DNA from: Candidatus Pseudothioglobus aerophilus
Lineage (GTDB): Bacteria > Pseudomonadota > Gammaproteobacteria > PS1 > Pseudothioglobaceae
DNA length: 34,997 nt
Direction of reading: 5' to 3'
Assembly: GCA_014384565.1 (NCBI GenBank)
Contig: JACNFO010000013.1
Span: forward strand, 1-34,997
The position numbers and the translations under genes are program-made. Shown in pieces: positions 1 to 7,435 of the stretch. The notes under the pieces were generated by a model. It did not search any database. It was not told the origin of the DNA and worked only from the letters and a program-made list of their open reading frames with translations. Position 1 is the first letter of the stretch. Every line of letters starts with the position of its first letter.

Positions 1-98
1 TACAAAATGAGTTGGTCAATTCAAACCAATTAATAGGATTTATTGGAGTTTGGGCTGGACTTATTATGTATAGTTATGCGCTTATAAAGGGTAAATAG
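1..98 (+). CDS. RarD-like EamA permease, C-terminal end (partial)
   Basis: The reading frame that starts at base 3 is open to a TAG stop at 96-98 and encodes the last 31 residues of a protein whose start lies before the window. The peptide has a short polar stretch (NELVNSNQ), a hydrophobic helix (LIGFIGVWAGLIMYSYAL) and a lysine-rich end. This matches the last transmembrane helix of RarD-type members of the drug/metabolite transporter superfamily, where a Gly-Phe-Ile-Trp helix closes the protein. The next gene, 6 bases downstream on the same strand, is also an EamA permease, so the two may be co-transcribed. The substrate cannot be told. With only one helix visible, the family call is moderate and the exact subfamily tentative. 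Confidence 0.6.
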   Translation, partial: QNELVNSNQLIGFIGVWAGLIMYSYALIKGK

Positions 99-104
99 AA
101 TACT

Positions 105-1013
105 ATGCTTTCAGGTCTTACTAATCAAAATAAAGCTTACCTTTATGCTGGTATTGTTATTTGTTTCTGGTCTACTGTTGCTACCGCTTTTAAACTTGCT
201 TTAAGTTATTTAGAGCCCATTCAATTAGTTTTATACTCGACATTATTTTCAGTTATAGTTCTTTTTTTTATTGTATTTATTCAAGGCAAGATACATTTAA
301 TTAAGAGTTTTTCTAATCAAACTCTTATGCAATTTGCATTTCTTGGGCTTTTAAATCCCTGTCTTTATTATATTGTTCTTTTTAAAGGTTACGATATATT
401 GCCAGCTCAGGAAGCGATGGTGATCAACTTTAGCTGGCCTATCATGATTGTTGTTCTATCAATTCCAATCCTTAAGCAAACAATTGATCTTAAATCCTTT
501 CTTGCAATTGTTATTTGTTATATTGGAGTAGTAATTATTGCTTCAAAAGGCAACATATTTTCAATGAACTTTGAAAGTCCTTTAGGAGTTACTTACATTC
601 TAATTACGACTGTTATTTGGTCTTTATTCTGGCTTCTCAACACCAAAAATTCTTATGACTCCATAGTTAGTTTGTTTTTAATTTTTTTATTTAGTTTGCC
701 ATATATATTAATAATTGTTTATTTTAGTGATTCATTTGTTATTCCCTCATTAAAGGGCATTATTGGCTCTGCTTATATAGGGTTATTTGAGATGGGGGTT
801 TCAGTTGTTCTATGGCAATTAGCCTTAAAAACCTCAACAACAGTTTCAAGGGTAGCCAGTCTTATTTTTATAACTCCTTTTTTGTCACTTTTGATTCTTC
901 ATTTTGTATTAAAAGAAGCGATCTTAGTTTCAACTATTTTTGGTGTTATTCTTATTTGTTTAGGTTTGATATTACAAAAATATTTTACTAGAAAGGATAT
1001 GGAAATTTCTTGA
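105..1013 (+). CDS. EamA/DMT-family permease
   Basis: A 302-residue, almost wholly hydrophobic protein with about ten predicted membrane helices, the size and layout of the two-EamA-repeat drug/metabolite transporters of the inner membrane. The first repeat opens with YLYAGIVICFWSTVATAFKL, a typical EamA first helix with a Trp-Ser/Thr pair. The second repeat begins near residue 160 with TYILITTVIWSLFWLLNTK, which has the same pattern. A short basic tail (QKYFTRKDMEIS) follows the last helix. It lies 6 bases after a RarD-like gene, and no clear Shine-Dalgarno precedes the start. Family members export amino acids, metabolites or drugs, but nothing here fixes the substrate. Confidence 0.85.
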   Translation: MLSGLTNQNKAYLYAGIVICFWSTVATAFKLALSYLEPIQLVLYSTLFSVIVLFFIVFIQGKIHLIKSFSNQTLMQFAFLGLLNPCLYYIVLFKGYDILPAQEAMVINFSWPIMIVVLSIPILKQTIDLKSFLAIVICYIGVVIIASKGNIFSMNFESPLGVTYILITTVIWSLFWLLNTKNSYDSIVSLFLIFLFSLPYILIIVYFSDSFVIPSLKGIIGSAYIGLFEMGVSVVLWQLALKTSTTVSRVASLIFITPFLSLLILHFVLKEAILVSTIFGVILICLGLILQKYFTRKDMEIS

Positions 1014-1074
1014 TTCAAAGGTAGGGTTAATAATTTAATATATAATTCTTATTTTTTTTGCTAAGGATCAAGGT

Positions 1075-1581
1075 ATGTCTTATCTTACTAAACTTAAAGG
1101 CTCTCCAGCAACAATCCCACCTAGGCCATCCTTCAAAGAAATGGGCTTTATTTCTTTAGGTGCTTTACTAGCAGCATGCGTCATTGGATTCTTAGCGTAT
1201 TACACTAATGAGCCCATTATTATGGGCTCATTTGGTGCATCAATATTTGTTTTATTTGTACTTCCTGATTCGCCATTTGCGCAGCCTCGAAATGTCATTG
1301 CTGGTCACTTTGTTACAACTCTTGTGGGGCTTATTTTTTACCATCTTGTTAGTTCTGATTGGTGGAGTATGGCTTTAGCTTTGGCTTTTGCTATAGCATT
1401 AATGCAGTTTCTAAGGATTCCTCACCCACCTGCAGGTTCTAACCCATTTATTGTTTTTTTGCTTGGTGCTAATTGGGATTATTTATGGATGCCAACTCTC
1501 ATAGGCTCGGTATTAATCGTAATGGTAGCAATGCTTTATAACAACTTATCTAAAAATAGAAATTACCCTAAATACTGGTAA
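1075..1581 (+). CDS. HPP-family integral membrane protein
   Basis: A 168-residue protein with about four membrane helices, starting behind AAGGATCAAGGT. The family signature is visible: LRIPHPPAGSNPF near residues 111-123 contains the His-Pro-Pro triplet that names the HPP family. The earlier segment NEPIIMGSFGASIFVLF, with its Gly-Ser-Phe-Gly-Ala-Ser run, is also characteristic. HPP proteins are inner-membrane proteins of poorly defined role; plant and cyanobacterial relatives have been linked to nitrite transport into plastids. No CBS domain is fused, unlike some longer bacterial members. It sits 61 bases after the EamA gene and converges on the nitroreductase gene. Function beyond the family is unknown. 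Confidence 0.85.
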   Translation: MSYLTKLKGSPATIPPRPSFKEMGFISLGALLAACVIGFLAYYTNEPIIMGSFGASIFVLFVLPDSPFAQPRNVIAGHFVTTLVGLIFYHLVSSDWWSMALALAFAIALMQFLRIPHPPAGSNPFIVFLLGANWDYLWMPTLIGSVLIVMVAMLYNNLSKNRNYPKYW

Positions 1582-1614
1582 CAATTTTTTTTAACTATTA
1601 TTTTGAGTTAGTGT

Positions 1615-2196
1615 TTATATAATTTTACAAGCTTCCTTAAAATCTAGTCGTGGTGCTCGAGGACGTAATTTTGAATCATCTCCATAACCAATCCCACAAA
1701 TAAAAATAGCTTTATTCTTATTGTCCGGGAAGAATTCCTGATTTAGCGTCTCCTTGTTAAATCCAAGCATTGGGCAGCAATCTAGACCTATAGAGCGAGC
1801 TGCAATAATAAAGTATGCGCCTTGGAGCGCTGAGTTAAATTCTGCAGTATTTTTTATTATTTTATCTTTGCCTTCGTAAAAAGATTTGGCATCATTATGA
1901 GGAGATAGGGTTGGTAGTGCTTCATAAAATTTAGTGCTATAGCTAATGATTACTACAGAAGGAGCTTGCATAGTTTTGTCAATATTTCCCTCATCTAATG
2001 ATGGCTTGATTCTATTTTTTGCTTCAGCAGTTTGGATGAATGTAAACCTTGCAGGACTGCAATTGCCAGAGGTTGGCGCAAATTTTAGTAAATCATAGAT
2101 TTGATGAATTTGATCATTAGAAACACCTTTATCTAACCATCCCTTATGACTGCGCGCTGTTTTAAAGATTGTGTCTAGAGTTTTATTGGAGAGCAT
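1615..2196 (-). CDS. RutE/HadB-like nitroreductase (putative malonic semialdehyde reductase)
   Basis: A 193-residue flavin reductase of the nitroreductase superfamily, close in length to E. coli RutE (196 residues). It shares the subgroup motifs: RSHKGWLDKGVS near the N-terminus, FAPTSGNCSPARFTFI (residues 38-53, FMN phosphate region), the LQGAYFIIAARSIGLDCCPM segment (about 124-143) and the closing IGYGDDSKLRPRAPRLDFKEAC. RutE reduces malonic semialdehyde to 3-hydroxypropionate in uracil degradation, using FMN and NAD(P)H. No other rut genes are nearby, so a general nitro/aldehyde reductase role is equally possible. It is divergent from the HIT gene, and its stop faces that of the HPP gene. 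Confidence 0.8.
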   Translation of the reverse strand: MLSNKTLDTIFKTARSHKGWLDKGVSNDQIHQIYDLLKFAPTSGNCSPARFTFIQTAEAKNRIKPSLDEGNIDKTMQAPSVVIISYSTKFYEALPTLSPHNDAKSFYEGKDKIIKNTAEFNSALQGAYFIIAARSIGLDCCPMLGFNKETLNQEFFPDNKNKAIFICGIGYGDDSKLRPRAPRLDFKEACKII

Positions 2197-2286
2197 ATAT
2201 CCTGACCTTAGTAATTATTATTTATTAATTATAGGTTCTTCTAGTGTATCTTTAATAATAGAATTTGAATGATATAAAAACTGACT

Positions 2287-2625
2287 ATGAAAAACTGTAT
2301 TTTTTGCTCAATTATTAAGGGCGATATACCCGCTGAAAAACTTTATGAAGATGATGATGTGTTGGCCTTTAAAGATGTAAATGCACAAGCCCCCGAACAT
2401 TTTTTAGTAATACCAAAAGAACATATTTCAACGCTTAATGATGCAACAAATGAGAGGTTACTTGGCAAACTGAATACTACTGCAGTTAGCATTGCCAAAG
2501 AGCGTGGATTTGCTGAAAGTGGTTATAGACTTGTTATGAATTGTAATAGTGATGGCTGTCAAAGTGTATTTCATATTCACCTTCATTGCCTGGGAGGGCG
2601 TCAGTTAAATTGGCCACCAGGTTAG
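2287..2625 (+). CDS. hinT: HIT-family nucleotide phosphoramidase
   Basis: A 112-residue histidine-triad protein of the HinT branch, a cytosolic homodimer that hydrolyses adenosine 5'-phosphoramidates and aminoacyl-AMP. The N-terminal CIFCSIIKGDIPAEKLYED is the classic HinT opening, with the Cys pair often seen in zinc-binding members. The triad appears as VFHIHLHCLGGRQLNWPPG near the C-terminus, with His-x-His-x-His followed by the Gly-Gly-Arg and the final Trp-Pro-Pro-Gly tail. Length is normal for the family. No obvious Shine-Dalgarno lies before the start (AAAACTGACT). It is divergent from the nitroreductase gene and precedes parC by 114 bases. The identification is firm, but the physiological substrate is unknown. 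Confidence 0.9.
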   Translation: MKNCIFCSIIKGDIPAEKLYEDDDVLAFKDVNAQAPEHFLVIPKEHISTLNDATNERLLGKLNTTAVSIAKERGFAESGYRLVMNCNSDGCQSVFHIHLHCLGGRQLNWPPG

Positions 2626-2690
2626 ACCTTTTAAGGAAGATAATTAATTAATCTTAAATGGGTTCAGAGTTGAATTAAAATAACGCCAAC

Positions 2691-2717
2691 TTTAACTCTT
2701 TTTTTGAGTTAAATTTT
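2691..2717 (+). terminator. Weak hairpin between hinT and parC
   Basis: TTTAACTC (2691-2698), seven T residues as loop, then GAGTTAAA (2706-2713), followed by TTTT. It is a perfect 8-bp inverted repeat ending in a short T run, placed 66 bases after the hinT stop and 27 bases before parC. It may be a weak hinT terminator or part of the parC leader. The AT-rich stem makes it marginal. Confidence 0.35.
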
Positions 2718-2739
2718 CGAAATATAAACTAAGGAAAGA

Positions 2740-4977
2740 ATGAGCCAAAACGGCATTGAGCGACAAAGTGTTGGAGAGTATAGTGAACGCGCTTATCTTG
2801 ATTACTCAATGTACGTTATCCTTGATCGTGCGCTTCCCTTTATTGGCGATGGTTTAAAGCCTGTCCAAAGAAGAATCATCTATGCCATGAGCGAGCTCGG
2901 ACTTAAATCGACCGCAAAGTTTAAAAAATCTGCCAGAACTGTTGGTGATGTTTTAGGTAAATTTCATCCTCATGGTGATAGTGCTTGCTATGAAGCCATG
3001 GTTTTAATGGCACAGCCTTTTTCTTATCGCTACCCATTTATTGATGGCCAGGGCAACTGGGGGGCGCCAGATGATCCTAAGTCTTTTGCAGCAATGCGTT
3101 ATACCGAGTCTAAATTATCGCCTTATGCAGACTTACTGCTTGCTGAAATTAATAAAGGCACAGTTAGCTGGACTGACAATTTTGATGGCACGATTAAAGA
3201 GCCCCTTCAACTTCCTGCCCAGGTGCCAAATTTGCTGCTTAATGGAACATCTGGAATTGCTGTTGGTATGGCAACTGACGTCCCGCCGCACAATCTCCTG
3301 GAGGTTATAGCTGGGTGTATTCAGCTTTTAGAAAAACCTTCAACTGAGCTTGATGAGCTTATGCAGATTATTCCAGCTCCAGACTATCCAACGGATGCTT
3401 ATATTGTTAGCTCAAAAGAAGACCTCCGCCAAATGTATGAAACTGGTAATGGCTCAGTCAAAATGAGGGCTGGCTATATTAAAGAGGATGGAGAAATTGT
3501 TATTGAGTCTCTTCCCTACCAGACATCAGGAGCAAAGGTTATCACTCAAATTGCTGCTCAGATGCGCAATAAAAAGCTTCCATTGGTTGAGGATCTTCGC
3601 GATGAGTCAGACCATGAAAACCCGACTCGATTAGTCATTGTTCCAAGGTCTAATCGAGTCGATTGTGAGCAATTAATGCTTCATTTATTTGCAACTACGG
3701 ATCTTGAGAAAAATTATCGAGTCAATATGAATGTGATTGGTTTAAATGGTAAGCCTCAAGTGAAGCCATTGATTCCATTGCTTAAAGAGTGGTTAGAATT
3801 TAGAATGCAGGTTGTTGTTAATAGACTCCAATCGCGATTAGATAAAATTTTAGATCGGCTGCATATTCTTGATGGATTGCTTATAGCATATCTTAATATT
3901 GATGAGGTTATCGCAATCATTCGCCGTGAAGAAAAACCCAAGCCTGTTTTAATTGAGCAATTCAAAATCAGTGAAATACAGGCCGAAGCGATATTAGAAT
4001 TAAAGTTGCGTCACCTAGCTAAACTTGAAGAAGTTAAAATTAAAAGTGAGGCAGATGAGCTTGGGAAAGAGCGAAAGTCAATTGAGCTTTTGCTTTCAAG
4101 TGAAACAAGGCTAAGGACTTATATCAAAAAAGAACTAAGAGTAATACTTGAGGAGTTTGGAGATAAAAGGCGCTGTCAAATTATTTCTGATGTCTCTTCT
4201 GCTCAGGCATTTAATGACCAAGACATGATTCCAGCTGAAAATGTTACGGTCGTTCTGAGTGAAAAAGGCTGGGTTAAAGCAGCTAAAGGTCATGAAATTG
4301 ACCCCTCTTCACTAAACTATAAGTCTGGAGACACCTACTTAAAAGATGCTAAAGGTAGAAGTAATCAAATGGCATTTTTTATTGACTCTACAGGAAGGTC
4401 ATATTCTATACTAGCCAACAGCCTTCCGAGTGCTAGGGGCCAGGGAGAGCCTCTAACTGGAAAATTAACGCCTCCATTAGGCGCTGAATTTATAGATGTA
4501 GTTATGGGAAAAGATGACCAGGCTGTAATTCTATCGTCAGATGCTGGCTATGGTTTTGTGTCAAACTTGGGTAATTTAAATTCAAAAACTAAATCTGGTA
4601 AACAGCTGATTGCATTATCAAAACAAGCAAGAGCAAATAGGCTTGCTATGGTTGAAGATGTTGATAATCATTATGTTGCAGTAGCCACTAATAGAGCTAG
4701 ATTATTGATATTTCCAATATCTGAATTGCCACATCTTTCTAAAGGAAAGGGCAATAAGCTTATTCAGATTGCAAATAAGGACTTCATTGATCGAGAAGAG
4801 TTTGTTGTTGGCGTTTGTGCTATTAAAGATAATCAAAAATTAAGAGTTCACTATGGAAAGAAACATAAAAAATACTCTTTTGAAGAGCTAGTTAATTTTG
4901 TAAGCCATCGCGCACGCAAAGGTTTAATTCTTCCAGGCGTTTTTAAAAAGGTTGATAGTATTCAAGCTGTAGATTAG
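2740..4977 (+). CDS. parC: DNA topoisomerase IV subunit A
   Basis: A 745-residue type IIA topoisomerase breakage-reunion subunit, the length of gammaproteobacterial ParC. With ParE it decatenates sister chromosomes. The catalytic tyrosine is Tyr121 in AAMRYTESK (E. coli Tyr120). The quinolone-determining segment [11 protein letters not shown] keeps Ser81 and Glu85, the wild-type equivalents of E. coli Ser80/Glu84. The linker and coiled-coil region runs to about residue 480. The C-terminal part is short and divergent, and it lacks the QRRGGKG GyrA-box seen in the other paralogue here, which is why this copy is ParC. AAGGAAAG precedes the ATG. The gene is 2.5 kb upstream of gyrA on the same strand; parE is not in the window. 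Confidence 0.95.
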   Translation: MSQNGIERQSVGEYSERAYLDYSMYVILDRALPFIGDGLKPVQRRIIYAMSELGLKSTAKFKKSARTVGDVLGKFHPHGDSACYEAMVLMAQPFSYRYPFIDGQGNWGAPDDPKSFAAMRYTESKLSPYADLLLAEINKGTVSWTDNFDGTIKEPLQLPAQVPNLLLNGTSGIAVGMATDVPPHNLLEVIAGCIQLLEKPSTELDELMQIIPAPDYPTDAYIVSSKEDLRQMYETGNGSVKMRAGYIKEDGEIVIESLPYQTSGAKVITQIAAQMRNKKLPLVEDLRDESDHENPTRLVIVPRSNRVDCEQLMLHLFATTDLEKNYRVNMNVIGLNGKPQVKPLIPLLKEWLEFRMQVVVNRLQSRLDKILDRLHILDGLLIAYLNIDEVIAIIRREEKPKPVLIEQFKISEIQAEAILELKLRHLAKLEEVKIKSEADELGKERKSIELLLSSETRLRTYIKKELRVILEEFGDKRRCQIISDVSSAQAFNDQDMIPAENVTVVLSEKGWVKAAKGHEIDPSSLNYKSGDTYLKDAKGRSNQMAFFIDSTGRSYSILANSLPSARGQGEPLTGKLTPPLGAEFIDVVMGKDDQAVILSSDAGYGFVSNLGNLNSKTKSGKQLIALSKQARANRLAMVEDVDNHYVAVATNRARLLIFPISELPHLSKGKGNKLIQIANKDFIDREEFVVGVCAIKDNQKLRVHYGKKHKKYSFEELVNFVSHRARKGLILPGVFKKVDSIQAVD

Positions 4978-5046
4978 TTGGAGTTAAATATAGCTCAAAA
5001 TGCTTTACACCTAGTATCTACCGGGTTAATTTCATAGTTCATGAAG

Positions 5047-5075
5047 TTGGTAATTTATAATCAAGTAGGTATAAT
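5047..5075 (+). promoter_or_regulatory. Promoter for queD-folE2-DAHP synthase
   Basis: TTGGTA (5047-5052) and TATAAT (5070-5075) are separated by 17 bases, a near-consensus sigma-70 promoter. Transcription would start about 5,082, giving a leader of only about 23 bases. That leader is U-rich (eight consecutive Ts) and has no Shine-Dalgarno before the queD ATG, and it is too short to hold a preQ1 riboswitch. Confidence 0.6.
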
Positions 5076-5104
5076 CCGTATTTTTTTTATCAATTTTTCC
5101 GAAT

Positions 5105-5473
5105 ATGTTCGTCCTAAAAATTGTTACAGACTTTGCATCCGCCCATTCACTTAGAGATTATCCTGGTGATTGTGCAAGACTTCATGGCCATAACTGGCAA
5201 GTAGAAGTCTCTGTATGTTCACAAGTTCTTGATGATTCTGGTATCGCAATAGATTTTCGTGAAATAAAAAAACAAACGAAGTTGGTGGTTAAACGGCTGG
5301 ATCACCAATATCTAAATGAGATTAAGCCTTTTGATGTTCTAAACCCGACTGCTGAAAATATTGCTAAATATTTTTTTGATGAAATTGCCTTGTTAATTAC
5401 CAATAAAGATGTCAAGGTTAAAGAAGTTATGATTTGGGAAACGCCCAGATCTGCAGTTACTTATTCGGAATAA
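5105..5473 (+). CDS. queD: 6-carboxy-5,6,7,8-tetrahydropterin synthase
   Basis: A 122-residue PTPS/QueD-family protein that converts 7,8-dihydroneopterin triphosphate to 6-carboxytetrahydropterin in the preQ0/queuosine pathway. The zinc ligands are visible as His14 (DFASAHSL) and His27/His29 (ARLHGHNW). The catalytic Cys23 lies in GDCARLHGH, and RLDHQYLNE and the C-terminal MIWETPRSAVTY complete the active-site set. Length is normal. It is the first gene of a compact operon: folE2 starts 6 bases after its stop. GTP cyclohydrolase makes the QueD substrate, so the pairing supports a queuosine role rather than biopterin synthesis. Translation seems to start without a Shine-Dalgarno. Confidence 0.92.
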   Translation: MFVLKIVTDFASAHSLRDYPGDCARLHGHNWQVEVSVCSQVLDDSGIAIDFREIKKQTKLVVKRLDHQYLNEIKPFDVLNPTAENIAKYFFDEIALLITNKDVKVKEVMIWETPRSAVTYSE

Positions 5474-5479
5474 TAAATA

Positions 5480-6271
5480 ATGAAAAATACTCTACTCCCT
5501 GATACTCAAAACATTAAAGATCTTCGTAATATTGTTATTAATCAAGTTGGAATTAAAGATATTTTGCATCCAATTAGCTTTGTAAATAAAGCTAATGAGT
5601 CGCATCCATCCGTTGCTAATTTTACAATGACAGTGAGGCTTCCAGAGAATGTAAAGGGAACTCATATGTCTAGATTTATTGAAATCTTAAATGCCAATGA
5701 ATGTAGCTTTAGTGTTGAAAGTTTTATGGATCTTGTTCAAACGGTTGCTGAAAAGCTTGATTCTACAAGTGCCCGTATCGTAGTAGATTTTCCATTTTTT
5801 CGAAAAAAATCAGCTCCTTCTTCTGGCGTTCAAAGTTTGCTTGATTATCAGGCAACATTAATTGGTAATATTACTGATGGTAAGGCAGATATGTCTGTGA
5901 AAGTTGTGGTTCCAGTGACTAGTTTATGTCCATGCTCTAAGAGTATTTCTGAGTATGGTGCTCATAATCAAAGGTCTCACATAACTATTGAAGCAAAACC
6001 CTCTGAGGGGGCAGTTGTCTTTTTAGAAGATTTAATTGATTTAGCGGAGCAAAAAGCATCAAGCGAGCTTTATGCGATACTTAAGCGAGATGATGAAAAA
6101 GTTGTCACTGAGAGGGCTTATGAAAATCCTGCGTTTGTTGAAGATATAGTTAGAGATATTGCTGTTGAATTAAATGCTGATGATAAAATTAATTACTACT
6201 CTTTAGAGTCAGAAAACTTTGAGTCAATCCACAATCACTCTGCGTACGCTGTTATTACAAATCAAAAGTAA
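5480..6271 (+). CDS. folE2: GTP cyclohydrolase IB
   Basis: A 263-residue GTP cyclohydrolase of the FolE2 (type IB) family, which forms dihydroneopterin triphosphate from GTP for folate and queuosine synthesis. The family hallmark VPVTSLCPCSKSISEYGAHN (residues 144-163) carries the metal-binding Cys residues (150/152) and His162. FPFFRKKSAPSSGVQSLLDY (104-123) is also typical. The size matches. FolE2 can work with metals other than zinc, and in several bacteria it replaces or backs up FolE under zinc limitation; whether FolE also exists here cannot be seen. It sits between queD (6-base gap) and the DAHP synthase gene (5-base gap), so all three are probably co-transcribed. Confidence 0.93.
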   Translation: MKNTLLPDTQNIKDLRNIVINQVGIKDILHPISFVNKANESHPSVANFTMTVRLPENVKGTHMSRFIEILNANECSFSVESFMDLVQTVAEKLDSTSARIVVDFPFFRKKSAPSSGVQSLLDYQATLIGNITDGKADMSVKVVVPVTSLCPCSKSISEYGAHNQRSHITIEAKPSEGAVVFLEDLIDLAEQKASSELYAILKRDDEKVVTERAYENPAFVEDIVRDIAVELNADDKINYYSLESENFESIHNHSAYAVITNQK

Positions 6272-6276
6272 GGTTT

Positions 6277-7332
6277 ATGCATCATAATACTGATAATGTT
6301 CGAATTGTATCTAGTGCGCCGATGGTCACGCCTAATGCACTTATAGAGAAATTACCTCTATCTGAAAAAGCTGCATCAGGAGTTGTAAGCTCTAGAAATG
6401 CAATCAAAAATATTCTATATGGCAACGATAACCGTCTAATGGTTCTTGTAGGCCCGTGTTCAATTCATGACACTAAGGCTGCAATGGAGTATGCAAATAA
6501 CCTCCTTAAACTAAAAGAAGAGCTGTCTGAAGATTTGTTGATAGTTATGCGTGTGTATTTTGAAAAGCCAAGAACGACAGTTGGCTGGAAAGGTTTAATT
6601 AATGATCCATATCTTGATGAAAGTTTTGATATTGATAAAGGCCTTGAGACTGCGCGAAAACTTTTAGTCGATCTAGGTGAAATAAATATGCCAGTTGGTG
6701 TTGAGTACTTAGATGTGTTAACGCCGCAATACTTATCTGATTTGATTTCTTGGGGTGCAATAGGCGCTAGAACAACGGAGAGCCAGTCCCATAGGGAATT
6801 AGCATCAGCGTTATCTTGCCCTGTTGGCTTCAAAAATGGTACGGGCGGCTCTTTAGAAATTGCTTTTGATGCAATTCAGTCTGCCAATAGCCCTCATCAT
6901 CTCTTGTCTGTGAACAAGGATGGCGGTATTAGCCACTTTACCTCTTTAGGTAATGATACGGCCCACATCATTCTTAGAGGCGGGAAAGATGGGCCAAATT
7001 ATTCCAAAGAACATATTGAAAAAACCTGTGAGAAGCTAAAAGAAAAGGGATTAGTCTCTAAAGTTATGGTAGATTTCTCTCATGCAAACTCTGAGAAGCA
7101 GTTTAAAAATCAATTAAAAGTAGGTGCTAATATTGCAGCTCAAATTGAAGAGGGCTCAGAGTCGATCTTTGGCGTAATGATTGAATCGCATATCAATGAG
7201 GGGAATCAAAAAGTTGGGCCATTGCCATCTTTAAAGTACGGTGTTAGTATCACGGATAGCTGTATTGGCTGGGACGACACAGAAACTCTTTTAAGAGATC
7301 TTGCAAAATCTATAAAAACTCGAAATTCTTAG
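6277..7332 (+). CDS. 3-deoxy-7-phosphoheptulonate (DAHP) synthase, class I
   Basis: A 351-residue class I-alpha DAHP synthase (AroF/AroG/AroH type), which joins phosphoenolpyruvate and erythrose 4-phosphate as the first step of the shikimate pathway. Visible motifs are LVGPCSIHDTKAAMEYA (PEP and metal site), MRVYFEKPRTTVGWKGLIND, IGARTTESQSHRELASAL, PVGFKNGTGG, and the metal-binding VMVDFSHANSEKQ and FGVMIESHINEGNQ. The length equals the E. coli isozymes. Feedback specificity (Phe, Tyr or Trp) cannot be assigned by eye, so no symbol is given. It is the third gene of the queD-folE2 operon. The link may simply be shared precursor demand for folate, whose other half, p-aminobenzoate, comes from chorismate. 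Confidence 0.93.
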   Translation: MHHNTDNVRIVSSAPMVTPNALIEKLPLSEKAASGVVSSRNAIKNILYGNDNRLMVLVGPCSIHDTKAAMEYANNLLKLKEELSEDLLIVMRVYFEKPRTTVGWKGLINDPYLDESFDIDKGLETARKLLVDLGEINMPVGVEYLDVLTPQYLSDLISWGAIGARTTESQSHRELASALSCPVGFKNGTGGSLEIAFDAIQSANSPHHLLSVNKDGGISHFTSLGNDTAHIILRGGKDGPNYSKEHIEKTCEKLKEKGLVSKVMVDFSHANSEKQFKNQLKVGANIAAQIEEGSESIFGVMIESHINEGNQKVGPLPSLKYGVSITDSCIGWDDTETLLRDLAKSIKTRNS

Positions 7333-7435
7333 GGATTTTTTGCAGTTTTTAGCCTTCAAAAAGACCCAAATTATTGGTGTGTTTTTACCTCATCTAGGGT
7401 ACAATTAAATTTAGTTATATTTATAGGTTTATTGT

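Noticed and set aside
4978-5104. Possible preQ1 riboswitch upstream of queD
   Set aside because: The expected leader is only about 23 bases after the TTGGTA-17-TATAAT promoter and is nearly all U. No aptamer-like stem with a pseudoknotting A-rich tail was seen.
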